Assembly: GCA_002371985.1 (NCBI GenBank)
Contig: DFHZ01000050.1
Coordinates: 1-18,410 of the forward strand
Origin: Ruminococcaceae bacterium UBA3710
GTDB taxonomy: Bacteria > Bacillota > Clostridia > Oscillospirales > Acutalibacteraceae
DNA: 18,410 bases
Direction: 5' to 3'
The notes below the pieces were generated by a model, which did no database searches, was not told where the DNA came from, and saw nothing but the letters and a program-made list of their open reading frames with translations. The number at the start of each line of letters is the position of its first letter. Positions within the stretch are counted from its first letter, which is position 1. Shown here in pieces: positions 6,747-13,787 of the stretch. The position numbers and the translations under genes were made by a program.

Positions 6747-8753
6747 ATGGATAAATATGTTGGTAAGCGTCTTGACGGACGATATGAAATAATGGAAATT
6801 ATCGGTGTAGGCGGTATGGCTGTCGTATATAAAGCACACGATAATGTAGAAGACCGTATAGTTGCCATAAAAATATTAAAGGACGAATTTGTTTCAAATG
6901 ACGAGTTTATCCGCCGTTTTAAGAACGAATCAAAGGCTATTGCCGTGTTGTCGCATCCTAATATCGTTAAGGTATACGATGTTAGTTTCGGTGATTTAAT
7001 TCAGTATATTGTTATGGAATATATCGACGGAATTACCCTTAAAGAGTATATAGAACATCAGGGTAGCCTTCGTTGGATAGATGCAGTTCAGTTTACTATT
7101 CAGATTTTAAAGGGACTTCAACATGCACACGATAAAGGTATAGTTCACCGTGATGTAAAACCGCAAAACATTATGGTTTTGCCAGACGGCTCAATAAAGG
7201 TTACCGATTTTGGTATCGCCCGTTTTTCAAGAAGCGAACAGAGAACTATTACAGATAAAGCAATAGGCTCGGTTCATTATATAAGCCCTGAACAGGCAAA
7301 GGGAGAGAAAACCGACGAAAAGGCAGATGTATATTCTGTCGGCGTTATGCTATATGAAATGCTTACGGGAAGACTTCCTTTTGAAGCGGAATCTGCCGTT
7401 TCGGTTGCGATAATGCAACTTCAAAGGGACCCGAAACTTCCAACCCAGATAAACCCGTCAATTCCTTTGGGGCTTGAGCAAATCACAATGCATGCTATGC
7501 AAAAGGTTCCTGAAAGGCGTTATCAGTCTGCCGCTGAAATGCTTTGCGATTTAGAGCAGTTTAAAAAGGACCCTGATGCAACATTTGAGTATTCGTATTT
7601 TGTTGACGACTCGCCGACAAAGTATGTAGGTAATAATGTTGTTTCATCTTCTCCTGCATCGTCGGTTAATATTGAAGATAACTATGAAAGCGAAAAGGAA
7701 GAGAAGAGTTCTACTATTCCGATTTTAACAGGGATAGCAGTAGCACTTGCAATCGCCATTATAACCCTTGCAATTATATTTATTCCAAAACTTTTCACAA
7801 AGACAGGAGAAGAAATATCTTGTCCTAACTTTGTAGGAATGACCGAAAATGAGGTAAAGAAAAGCGACGATTACGATACATTCAAGATTAAATTTGAATA
7901 TGACCAAAATGACGAATATGAAAAGGGAGTTGTATTCGACCAGTCGGCAAAAGAGGGTAAAAAATTAAAGAAAGACGCTCCGATTACTCTTTATGTAAGC
8001 CTTGGAATTACAACCGTAAAAGTACCCGATGTATACGAAAAGTCCGAAACTTATGCCATTTCCGAACTTAAAGCAAAGGGCTTTAAATACAAGGTTGAAA
8101 CTATTGCAGACGATAATGTTGATGCAGGGCTTGTTGTAAGAACAGAGCCTAAGCGTACCGAGGTTGTAAAAGAGGGAACAGAAGTTACAATATATGTAAG
8201 TAGCGGAAAGCCGACCAAGTTGGTTTCTATCCCCGATATAACGGGAATTAAGGTTGCCGCTGCCGAAAAAGAACTCAAATCAAACGGATTAGTACCCGTA
8301 GCTGAAACCCGTTCTCTTACAAGCGAAGATAAAGAGTATATGGCAAGCGGATATGTAATATCCCAAGACCCTGCTCCTACTTCAAGTGAAACAACACCTG
8401 AGGGTACGCAGGTTAAGTTCTATGTCAGCGACGGTACAGTAAAGGTTAATATACCGGTTGAATATACAGGCGGTTATGTCTCGGGTTACTTTAAAATGCA
8501 ACTTTGGAATTTCGGCGGCGGAATGATTGCCGAAAGTGAGAGATTAGATACATCATTTACTAAGGCATATACATTTAAAGATGTTAAATTTGAAGATAAA
8601 AAAGCCAATGTAACCGTGAAATTAAGCGAAGAAGGCAGTAACAGTTCTGTTGATTATTTAGACCTTTCTATTGATACAATGAGCGGTAAAGTAACTATCG
8701 TACGAACCTATTCAAAACCGAAATCCGATAAAAAGACAGAAAACGATAACTGA
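6747..8753 (+). CDS. prkC: PASTA-domain Ser/Thr protein kinase (PrkC/Stk1-like)
   Basis: This is a membrane Ser/Thr kinase that senses muropeptides or cell-wall state and phosphorylates cytosolic targets. The 668-residue product starts with a kinase domain: glycine loop GVGGMAVV (20-27), ATP lysine K42, HRDVKPQN (134-141, catalytic D136), DFG (154-156), an activation loop rich in Ser/Thr (161-175) and SPEQA (180-184). An acidic, Ser-rich linker leads to one transmembrane helix at about 324-346. Three PASTA repeats follow at about 356-419, 423-487 and 492-563, with typical boundaries such as VPDV and IPDITG. After the third PASTA there is an extra region of about 105 residues that looks beta-rich and ends in a charged tail. 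AAAGGA about ten bases before the ATG is the ribosome binding site. It follows stp by 18 bases and precedes rsgA by 8. Confidence 0.96.
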   Translation: MDKYVGKRLDGRYEIMEIIGVGGMAVVYKAHDNVEDRIVAIKILKDEFVSNDEFIRRFKNESKAIAVLSHPNIVKVYDVSFGDLIQYIVMEYIDGITLKEYIEHQGSLRWIDAVQFTIQILKGLQHAHDKGIVHRDVKPQNIMVLPDGSIKVTDFGIARFSRSEQRTITDKAIGSVHYISPEQAKGEKTDEKADVYSVGVMLYEMLTGRLPFEAESAVSVAIMQLQRDPKLPTQINPSIPLGLEQITMHAMQKVPERRYQSAAEMLCDLEQFKKDPDATFEYSYFVDDSPTKYVGNNVVSSSPASSVNIEDNYESEKEEKSSTIPILTGIAVALAIAIITLAIIFIPKLFTKTGEEISCPNFVGMTENEVKKSDDYDTFKIKFEYDQNDEYEKGVVFDQSAKEGKKLKKDAPITLYVSLGITTVKVPDVYEKSETYAISELKAKGFKYKVETIADDNVDAGLVVRTEPKRTEVVKEGTEVTIYVSSGKPTKLVSIPDITGIKVAAAEKELKSNGLVPVAETRSLTSEDKEYMASGYVISQDPAPTSSETTPEGTQVKFYVSDGTVKVNIPVEYTGGYVSGYFKMQLWNFGGGMIAESERLDTSFTKAYTFKDVKFEDKKANVTVKLSEEGSNSSVDYLDLSIDTMSGKVTIVRTYSKPKSDKKTENDN

Positions 8754-8761
8754 TAATAGAT

Positions 8762-9637
8762 ATGATAGGATTGATAGTTAAAGCAATATCTTCGTTTTAT
8801 TATGTAGATTTTGAAAACACCATATATGAATGTAAAGCAAGGGGAAATTTCCGTAAAATGGGAGTTTCCCCGGTTGTCGGTGATTATGTTGAATTTTCGC
8901 CAACCGACTTATCTCACGGTGTTATCGAAGAAATAAAACCAAGAAAAAACTGTCTTTCAAGACCTGTTATCGCTAATATTGATAAGATAATTATAGTTTC
9001 GTCTTTTTCTTGTCCCTCGCCCGATACTTTGATTATCGACAGATTAACAGCCGTTGCCGTTTATTACGGTATCGAGCCGATTATTGTTTTTAATAAGTCG
9101 GATACAGGTGATTTTTCAGAATATAAAAAAATCTACCAAAATGCAGGTTTTAAAGTTTTTGTGGTATCCGCAAAAGAGAATATCGGTATAGACGATTTGC
9201 GTAAAGAGATAGGAAGCAGTTTTTGTGCATTTGCCGGAAATTCCGGTGTCGGAAAGTCAAGCATTATAAATTGCCTTTTTGGTGATTTGAATTTGAGAAC
9301 CGGCGAAGTTTCTCAAAAACTCGGCAGGGGAAGGCATACAACAAGGCATACCGAATTATTTAAAACCCCGATGGGCGGATATATAGCCGATACGCCCGGA
9401 TTTTCTTCATTTGAATCCGAAAGCGGTAAATATGATTTTAAAATTCATTTAGCGGAATGTTTCCCGGAATTTAAAGAGTATTTAGGGAATTGTAAATTTA
9501 CTTCCTGCACTCATACTTGTGAAAAAGGGTGTGCTGTTATTTCGGCACTTGAATGCGGAAAAATAGAAGCAACAAGACATAAAAGTTATATAAGTTTATT
9601 TGACGAATTAAAAGAAATCAAAGAATGGGAAAAATAG
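8762..9637 (+). CDS. rsgA: Small ribosomal subunit biogenesis GTPase RsgA (YloQ/CpgA)
   Basis: This circularly permuted GTPase checks late 30S subunit maturation. The 291-residue protein has an N-terminal OB-fold (about 1-65). The permuted G domain follows, with G4 NKSD (111-114) and G5 SAKE (136-139) before G1 GNSGVGKSS (159-167), G2 in RHTTRH (191-196) and G3 DTPG (210-213). The C-terminal zinc site uses C244, C249, H251 and C257. The ATG lies 8 bases after the prkC stop and has no clear Shine-Dalgarno, so translation probably depends on coupling to prkC; the N-terminus (MIGLIVKAISSFYYV) fits the family. In Bacillus subtilis, CpgA is a reported substrate of PrkC, which matches this neighbourhood. 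The rpe gene that often follows rsgA is absent. Confidence 0.96.
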   Translation: MIGLIVKAISSFYYVDFENTIYECKARGNFRKMGVSPVVGDYVEFSPTDLSHGVIEEIKPRKNCLSRPVIANIDKIIIVSSFSCPSPDTLIIDRLTAVAVYYGIEPIIVFNKSDTGDFSEYKKIYQNAGFKVFVVSAKENIGIDDLRKEIGSSFCAFAGNSGVGKSSIINCLFGDLNLRTGEVSQKLGRGRHTTRHTELFKTPMGGYIADTPGFSSFESESGKYDFKIHLAECFPEFKEYLGNCKFTSCTHTCEKGCAVISALECGKIEATRHKSYISLFDELKEIKEWEK

Positions 9638-9663
9638 ATTTTATATAGTGTAGTTTTGTGATT

Positions 9664-11109
9664 ATGAAAAGACCTATTTTATTAGTCGCAATTTTAGTAT
9701 CTTTATCAATAGTTGTTTATAAATATTTTGGACTTGGCATATTTGCCATTGCTCTTTTACTCTCTTTGGCACTTTGCACGGTGTTAGTTGAAAGATTGTC
9801 CTATATATTTATCATTCTTTGTATTTTTATAGGCATCTTCTTCTCTGTCTTTAATGTAAATTCAAAGATAGACACTTCAAAATTTTATTCCGATAAAGAT
9901 TATGAGATAAAATGCGTGGCAATTTCCGATGAGGTTTTGACTGACAATGCAAAACGCATTACGGTTAAAACAACAAAGGATAATGGGAAACTCTCAAATA
10001 CAAAATTCAATCTGTATTATAAAGATAAAAATTTAGTTTGCGGACAAGTTTTATCCGCAAATGTGAATTTTATGGAGTTTGACGATAAGGGATATGATTT
10101 AAATAACGGCATATACGGCAACTTGTGGCTTGTAAACATTGAAAAGACAAGCAAAAATAATAAGTTTTATTATTTCTTAGGTGCAACCCGTAAGTATATC
10201 AAGACCTTTTTAAAAGGCAATCTGTCATATAAAAATCAAACGATAGTAACTTCAATTATTTTAGGCGATAAGTCTATGCTTGACGAAGATTTTTATAGTA
10301 TGGTAAAGGCTTCGGGTGTAAGTCATATTATGGCGGTTTCGGGACTGCATTTATCGGTAATATTAGGTTTCTTATTTTTAGTCTTTTCAATAATTATCCG
10401 CAATAAGTACATAAAATTTGTATTCAGTTTTGTTTCTATACTGGTGATTTCAGGCATTTGCGGATTTACTCCGTCGGTTTTAAGAGCGGGACTTATGTTC
10501 CTTATATTTGCATTTGCTTCGCTTATAAACAGAGATACGGATGTACTAAGCGTCATTTCCTTTGCCATACTGATTATTCTGTTGTCTTCGCCTATGCTTT
10601 TGTTTAGTATTTCTTTTCAAATGTCGGTTTCGGCGATAATTTCGGTTATTTATGTAACACCGTTTTACTTAAAATTTATTTTAAAGCACATAAAAAACAA
10701 AGGTATATTAAAGGTTTTGATTTCGGCGGTGTTGGTAAGTCTGCTTGCTCAAGTTTTTACAATGCCTTTTGCGATTTATAATTTCGAATGTATTTCGTTA
10801 ATTTCTGTTTTAACCAATATTCTTATTTCCGTTCCAACTACAATTATTATTCAATTTACTATTTCCGGAATGATTTTAAATTTTTTACCTTTTGTGCCTT
10901 CTTTAATAATGAAATCAGTTGATGTTTTAACTTCGTATATCAGATTTATTATATTATCGTTAGGCGGTTTAAAGTATTCTGCGATTGCGGTGCCTCGTTA
11001 TTTTTGTGTTTTTCCCGTAATTGTAATATTTATTTTGTTGGCTTTAAGAATTATACTTGAAAGGAGAGAAACTCTGTATGGCGATAATCGGCGAAGAAAT
11101 GCTGATTAA
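9664..11109 (+). CDS. comEC: ComEC/Rec2-family membrane protein lacking the metallo-beta-lactamase domain
   Basis: ComEC forms the channel that passes single-stranded DNA across the membrane during natural transformation. The 481-residue product has about four N-terminal hydrophobic segments (4-64), a soluble OB-like region (about 70-165, DUF4131 type), and then the Competence domain with the signature HIMAVSGLHLSVI (221-233), GFTPSVLRAG (267-276) and many transmembrane helices up to about 463. It ends in a short basic tail, where family members of about 700-800 residues carry a metallo-beta-lactamase nuclease-like domain; no HxHxDH motif is present. A GTG two codons earlier (9658) is an alternative start. 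Neither start has a good Shine-Dalgarno. The 3' end overlaps holA by 32 bases, and comEC-holA is also the Bacillus order. Whether it supports DNA uptake cannot be judged here. Confidence 0.9.
   Translation: MKRPILLVAILVSLSIVVYKYFGLGIFAIALLLSLALCTVLVERLSYIFIILCIFIGIFFSVFNVNSKIDTSKFYSDKDYEIKCVAISDEVLTDNAKRITVKTTKDNGKLSNTKFNLYYKDKNLVCGQVLSANVNFMEFDDKGYDLNNGIYGNLWLVNIEKTSKNNKFYYFLGATRKYIKTFLKGNLSYKNQTIVTSIILGDKSMLDEDFYSMVKASGVSHIMAVSGLHLSVILGFLFLVFSIIIRNKYIKFVFSFVSILVISGICGFTPSVLRAGLMFLIFAFASLINRDTDVLSVISFAILIILLSSPMLLFSISFQMSVSAIISVIYVTPFYLKFILKHIKNKGILKVLISAVLVSLLAQVFTMPFAIYNFECISLISVLTNILISVPTTIIIQFTISGMILNFLPFVPSLIMKSVDVLTSYIRFIILSLGGLKYSAIAVPRYFCVFPVIVIFILLALRIILERRETLYGDNRRRNAD
11061..11066 (+). 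promoter_or_regulatory. Ribosome binding site fixing the holA start
   Basis: AAGGAG lies 11 bases before ATG 11078, inside the 3' end of comEC. It rules out the upstream in-frame TTG at 11057, which the site itself would follow. Confidence 0.7.
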
Positions 11110-12121
11110 AGATGTAAGGTCAAAAAGGCTTAGCAATATATACTTTATTTTCGGCAACGACTCATATTTAAAGCAGTATTATTGTGATAAAATAAGCAGT
11201 ATCGCTTGTACGGGCGACCCTTTTTTCAATCTTCAAAAGTTTGATAACAACTCATCCCTTCAGGATGTATATGATGCTATAAAACAATATCCTATGATGG
11301 CAGACAGTAAATATGTTTCTCTTGAAGATTATGATTTTGCAAAATGCGAAAAAGGCGATTTTGAAAAACTCTGCACTATTATATCCGAAACTTCCGACGG
11401 ATGCGTTTTCGTCCTTAAATTTGATGCAATTACACTTGATATTAAAAAAGATTCAAGAACTAAAAAACTTATATCACTTGCCTGTAAAAACGGCGGAAAG
11501 GTTGTCGAACTTAACCACCGACCTATCGGACAGACCTCAAATATGTTGGTAAAGGGTGCTTTAAAGAGAGGTTGCAACCTTTCTGAATCCAACGCAAGAT
11601 ATATTATAGAAAAATCAGGCGAAGATATAAGCCTTTTAAAGAATGAACTTGATAAACTTTGTGCATTTGTAAAAAGCGGCGAGATAACAAAAGAGATAAT
11701 AGATAAAGTTTGCGTAAAAACGGTTGAATCTTCGCTATATGATTTTGCCACTTTTATTATTTCGGGTAAATTGCAGGATGCACTAAAAATTCTTGACGAT
11801 ATGTTCTTTATGCGTATTGAACCGCTTGTAATTCTTCATTCGGTTTCGAGTGTTTATTTGGATATATACCGTGTTTATGAGGGTCAAAAATCAAATAAAT
11901 CCATCGATGATATAGCATCGGATTTTGATTACGGAAGCAGAAAGTTTATTCTGAATAAAACTATACCGAAACTAAAAAACTTTAACATCAGAAAACTATC
12001 CGATAGTTTCTCTATATTGCTTAACTGTGATAAAGCACTTAAAAGTTTTAGCGGAAATGAAAGACTTTGCCTTGAAAAAATGACGGTAGATTTATTTAAT
12101 GCTTTATGGGGGAATACTTAA
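11078..12121 (+). CDS. holA: DNA polymerase III subunit delta
   Basis: The delta subunit belongs to the clamp loader, binds and opens the sliding beta clamp, and loads it on DNA. The 347-residue length is typical. The N-terminal segment IYFIFGNDSYLKQYY (21-35) matches the family's YxxxGxExxL opening. SGEDISLLKNELDKLC (180-195) is the characteristic helix ahead of the lid domain. SSLYDFATFIISGKLQDAL (218-236) opens the C-terminal collar domain, and a MRIEPLVIL-type segment follows it. The domain is diverged, as is usual for delta, and has no working Walker motifs, which is normal for this subunit. It overlaps comEC at its start, and its stop lies one base before the next start codon, so it is part of the same transcript. 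Confidence 0.93.
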   Translation: MAIIGEEMLIKDVRSKRLSNIYFIFGNDSYLKQYYCDKISSIACTGDPFFNLQKFDNNSSLQDVYDAIKQYPMMADSKYVSLEDYDFAKCEKGDFEKLCTIISETSDGCVFVLKFDAITLDIKKDSRTKKLISLACKNGGKVVELNHRPIGQTSNMLVKGALKRGCNLSESNARYIIEKSGEDISLLKNELDKLCAFVKSGEITKEIIDKVCVKTVESSLYDFATFIISGKLQDALKILDDMFFMRIEPLVILHSVSSVYLDIYRVYEGQKSNKSIDDIASDFDYGSRKFILNKTIPKLKNFNIRKLSDSFSILLNCDKALKSFSGNERLCLEKMTVDLFNALWGNT

Positions 12122-12122
12122 T

Positions 12123-12722
12123 TTGATTAGGATAAATGAAGCCGTCATTGTAGAGGGCAAATACGATAAAATCAAACTTTCAAATTTTGTAGATGCAACT
12201 ATTATCCCGACAAACGGATTTTCGGTTTTCAAGGATAAAGAAAAAAGAAAAATAATAAGATTACTCGCTCAAAAGAAGGGAATTGTTGTTATTACCGATT
12301 CTGACAGTGCAGGAATGGTAATTCGTTCATATCTTAAAAAGGTTTGTCAGAACGAAAAAATAATAAATGTCTATATTCCGCAGATTAAGGGCAAAGAAAA
12401 ACGAAAGATGACGGCATCAAAAGAGGGACTTTTGGGAGTCGAGGGATTAAGCGAAGAGATAATAACCGATTGTCTTAAAAAAAGCGGTGTCATCGGAGAA
12501 ATAAAAGAAAAAACAAAGAAAATTACAAAACAAGATTTGTTTTTATCAGGACTTAGCGGTTCTGCGAACAGTTGTATTTTAAGGGAAAGATTTGCAAAGT
12601 TTTCTAATCTTCCCGCAGGTATGTCTTCAAGTGCATTTTTAGATGCGGTTAATGCAATATATGATTATAATGAATTTTTTGAGGCGGTGGAAAAATGGCA
12701 GTCAGAAGAGGACAAAAACTAA
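12123..12722 (+). CDS. RNase M5-like Toprim-domain protein
   Basis: RNase M5 trims the precursor of 5S rRNA in low-GC Gram-positives. The 199-residue product has a Toprim domain at about 5-90, with the catalytic glutamate E11 in VIVEGKYD and the metal-binding DSD (D59, D61) in ITDSDSAG. A C-terminal region (about 100-195, DUF4093-like) follows, as in RNase M5 (about 186 residues in B. subtilis). I choose TTG 12123 because it gives MIRINEAVIVEGKYD, close to the RNase M5 N-terminus, and GGGGGA lies about ten bases upstream. ATG 12099 is in frame but would overlap holA by 23 bases and add eight residues. RNase M5 is usually encoded next to ksgA, so this could be the true rnmV displaced or a paralogue. 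I leave the symbol empty for that reason. Confidence 0.8.
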   Translation: MIRINEAVIVEGKYDKIKLSNFVDATIIPTNGFSVFKDKEKRKIIRLLAQKKGIVVITDSDSAGMVIRSYLKKVCQNEKIINVYIPQIKGKEKRKMTASKEGLLGVEGLSEEIITDCLKKSGVIGEIKEKTKKITKQDLFLSGLSGSANSCILRERFAKFSNLPAGMSSSAFLDAVNAIYDYNEFFEAVEKWQSEEDKN

Positions 12723-13693
12723 AACTGCTTTACATTCTTGATATTTTAAAAAAACAATCGGATGAGGAGCATCCTTTAAATGCGATTATAATATGTGATG
12801 AACTTTCAAAACTCGGTATTTCGGCTGAACGAAAAGCCATCTATGACGATATAGAGCAACTTACCGACTATGGCTTTGATATTATCAAAACAAGGCTTCC
12901 GAAAACAGGTTACTTTTTGGCTTCAAGAGAGTTTGAAACACCCGAAATATATCTTCTTGCCGATGCCGTACGGACGGCAAAATTCATTACTCCCAAAAAA
13001 ACAAGGGAATTAGTTTCAAAACTTCAGAATATGCTTTCCGTTTACCAAACGGCAGGAATTGAGAGCGGAATATATATTGACTCCGATTCAAAGTGCAATA
13101 ACGAAGAAATTTTTTATAATATTGATACCATTTCAAGAGCGATAAAGGAAAAGAAAAAAATTGTTTTTAAATACGGTGTAAGGGAACTGCAAAAAGACCG
13201 CCAGATAAAAACGGTTTACAGAGAAAGAAAAATCAGTCCTTACGCTCAGACTTGGCAGGATGACCATTATTATTTAATCGGTAATTATGAAAAATACGAT
13301 AATCTTGCTCATTTTCGTATAGACAGAATACGAGCCGTTGAAATTACCGAAGAAAATGCAAGACCTTTTAGTGAAGTCAGCGGATATACCGATGTTTTTG
13401 ATGTTGCCGATTATACAAAAAGACTTTTTAATATGTATGGCGGTAAAGATGAGGAAATTGACTTTGTTTGTCAAAAAGAACTCCTTGAACAGGTTGCCGA
13501 TAGATTCGGCGATAAAATTTTTATCAGAAATGTAACTGATACTCATTTTTCATTTACTGCAAATGCCGTTGTCAGCGAGGCTTTTATTACATTTGTTATG
13601 AATTACGGCGATAAAATCGAGGTAAAAAAACCGCAATATGTTCGTGAAATGATAAAAAAACGGGCAGAAGAAATTTTAAATATTTACGAATAA
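12695..13693 (+). CDS. WYL-domain transcriptional regulator (YafY/DeoR-like)
   Basis: The 332-residue product has an N-terminal winged helix-turn-helix (about 5-65; ERKAIYDDIEQL is the typical recognition region of YafY-type proteins). A WYL domain follows at about 135-215, in which the hallmark triplet reads YYL in DDHYYLIGNY, with the RKISPYAQTW and HFRIDRI strands that line the ligand pocket. A WCX-like C-terminal part spans about 225-330. WYL proteins bind nucleic acid or nucleotide ligands and act as repressors or activators, often linked to stress, DNA damage or phage defence; no specific target can be read from this window. The start ATG overlaps the Toprim gene by 28 bases, with GAGG at 12681-12684 and GGTGG at 12686-12690 upstream. 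It is the last gene before a strong terminator. Confidence 0.88.
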   Translation: MAVRRGQKLKLLYILDILKKQSDEEHPLNAIIICDELSKLGISAERKAIYDDIEQLTDYGFDIIKTRLPKTGYFLASREFETPEIYLLADAVRTAKFITPKKTRELVSKLQNMLSVYQTAGIESGIYIDSDSKCNNEEIFYNIDTISRAIKEKKKIVFKYGVRELQKDRQIKTVYRERKISPYAQTWQDDHYYLIGNYEKYDNLAHFRIDRIRAVEITEENARPFSEVSGYTDVFDVADYTKRLFNMYGGKDEEIDFVCQKELLEQVADRFGDKIFIRNVTDTHFSFTANAVVSEAFITFVMNYGDKIEVKKPQYVREMIKKRAEEILNIYE

Positions 13694-13696
13694 ATT

Positions 13697-13725
13697 AACA
13701 CCTGCAAATGTTTGCAGGTGTTTTT
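13697..13725 (+). terminator. Rho-independent terminator after the priA-to-WYL gene block
   Basis: A near-perfect stem (AACACCTGCAAA at 13697-13708 against TTTGCAGGTGTT at 13711-13722) is followed by a T run to 13725. It starts four bases after the WYL gene stop and is the first convincing terminator in the window. Confidence 0.92.
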
Positions 13726-13733
13726 CATTAAAC

Positions 13734-13761
13734 TACCAAATATTATTTTGTACTTTTGGTA
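13734..13761. repeat. 7-bp inverted repeat over the spoIVB promoter
   Basis: TACCAAA (13734-13740) and TTTGGTA (13755-13761) are exact inverted copies with centres 21 bp apart. They touch both the -35 and -10 elements of the proposed promoter. They could be an operator for a dimeric protein or chance in AT-rich DNA. Confidence 0.4.
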
Positions 13762-13767
13762 AAAATA
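13738..13767 (+). promoter_or_regulatory. Sigma-F-like forespore promoter of spoIVB
   Basis: GGTAAAAATA at 13758-13767 matches the Bacillus sigma-F -10 consensus (GGnRAnAnTR) at every fixed position. AAATA at 13738-13742, exactly 15 bases upstream, matches the GYATA -35 box at three of five positions. spoIVB is known to be under sigma-F and sigma-G control in B. subtilis. Transcription would start near 13773-13775, giving a short leader. The call rests on consensus matching only. Confidence 0.45.
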
Positions 13768-13772
13768 ATATC

Positions 13773-13779
13773 AAAGGGG
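13773..13779 (+). promoter_or_regulatory. Ribosome binding site of spoIVB
   Basis: AAAGGGG lies eight bases before ATG 13788 and supports that start. Confidence 0.8.
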
Positions 13780-13787
13780 TAGTATTT

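Noticed and set aside
11329..11751. 140-residue open frame on the minus strand inside holA
   Set aside because: It lies wholly opposite a well-supported gene, has no domain-like pattern, and is Ser/Phe-rich as expected of an antisense frame.
11079..12121. A split-off ComEC metallo-beta-lactamase domain downstream of comEC
   Set aside because: The following frame is a full DNA polymerase III delta subunit, and no HxHxDH motif was found in any frame there.
12695..13693. WYL gene as part of a phage-defence island
   Set aside because: WYL genes often mark such islands, but all neighbours here are housekeeping or sporulation genes, and there is no sign of nuclease, toxin or mobile-element partners.
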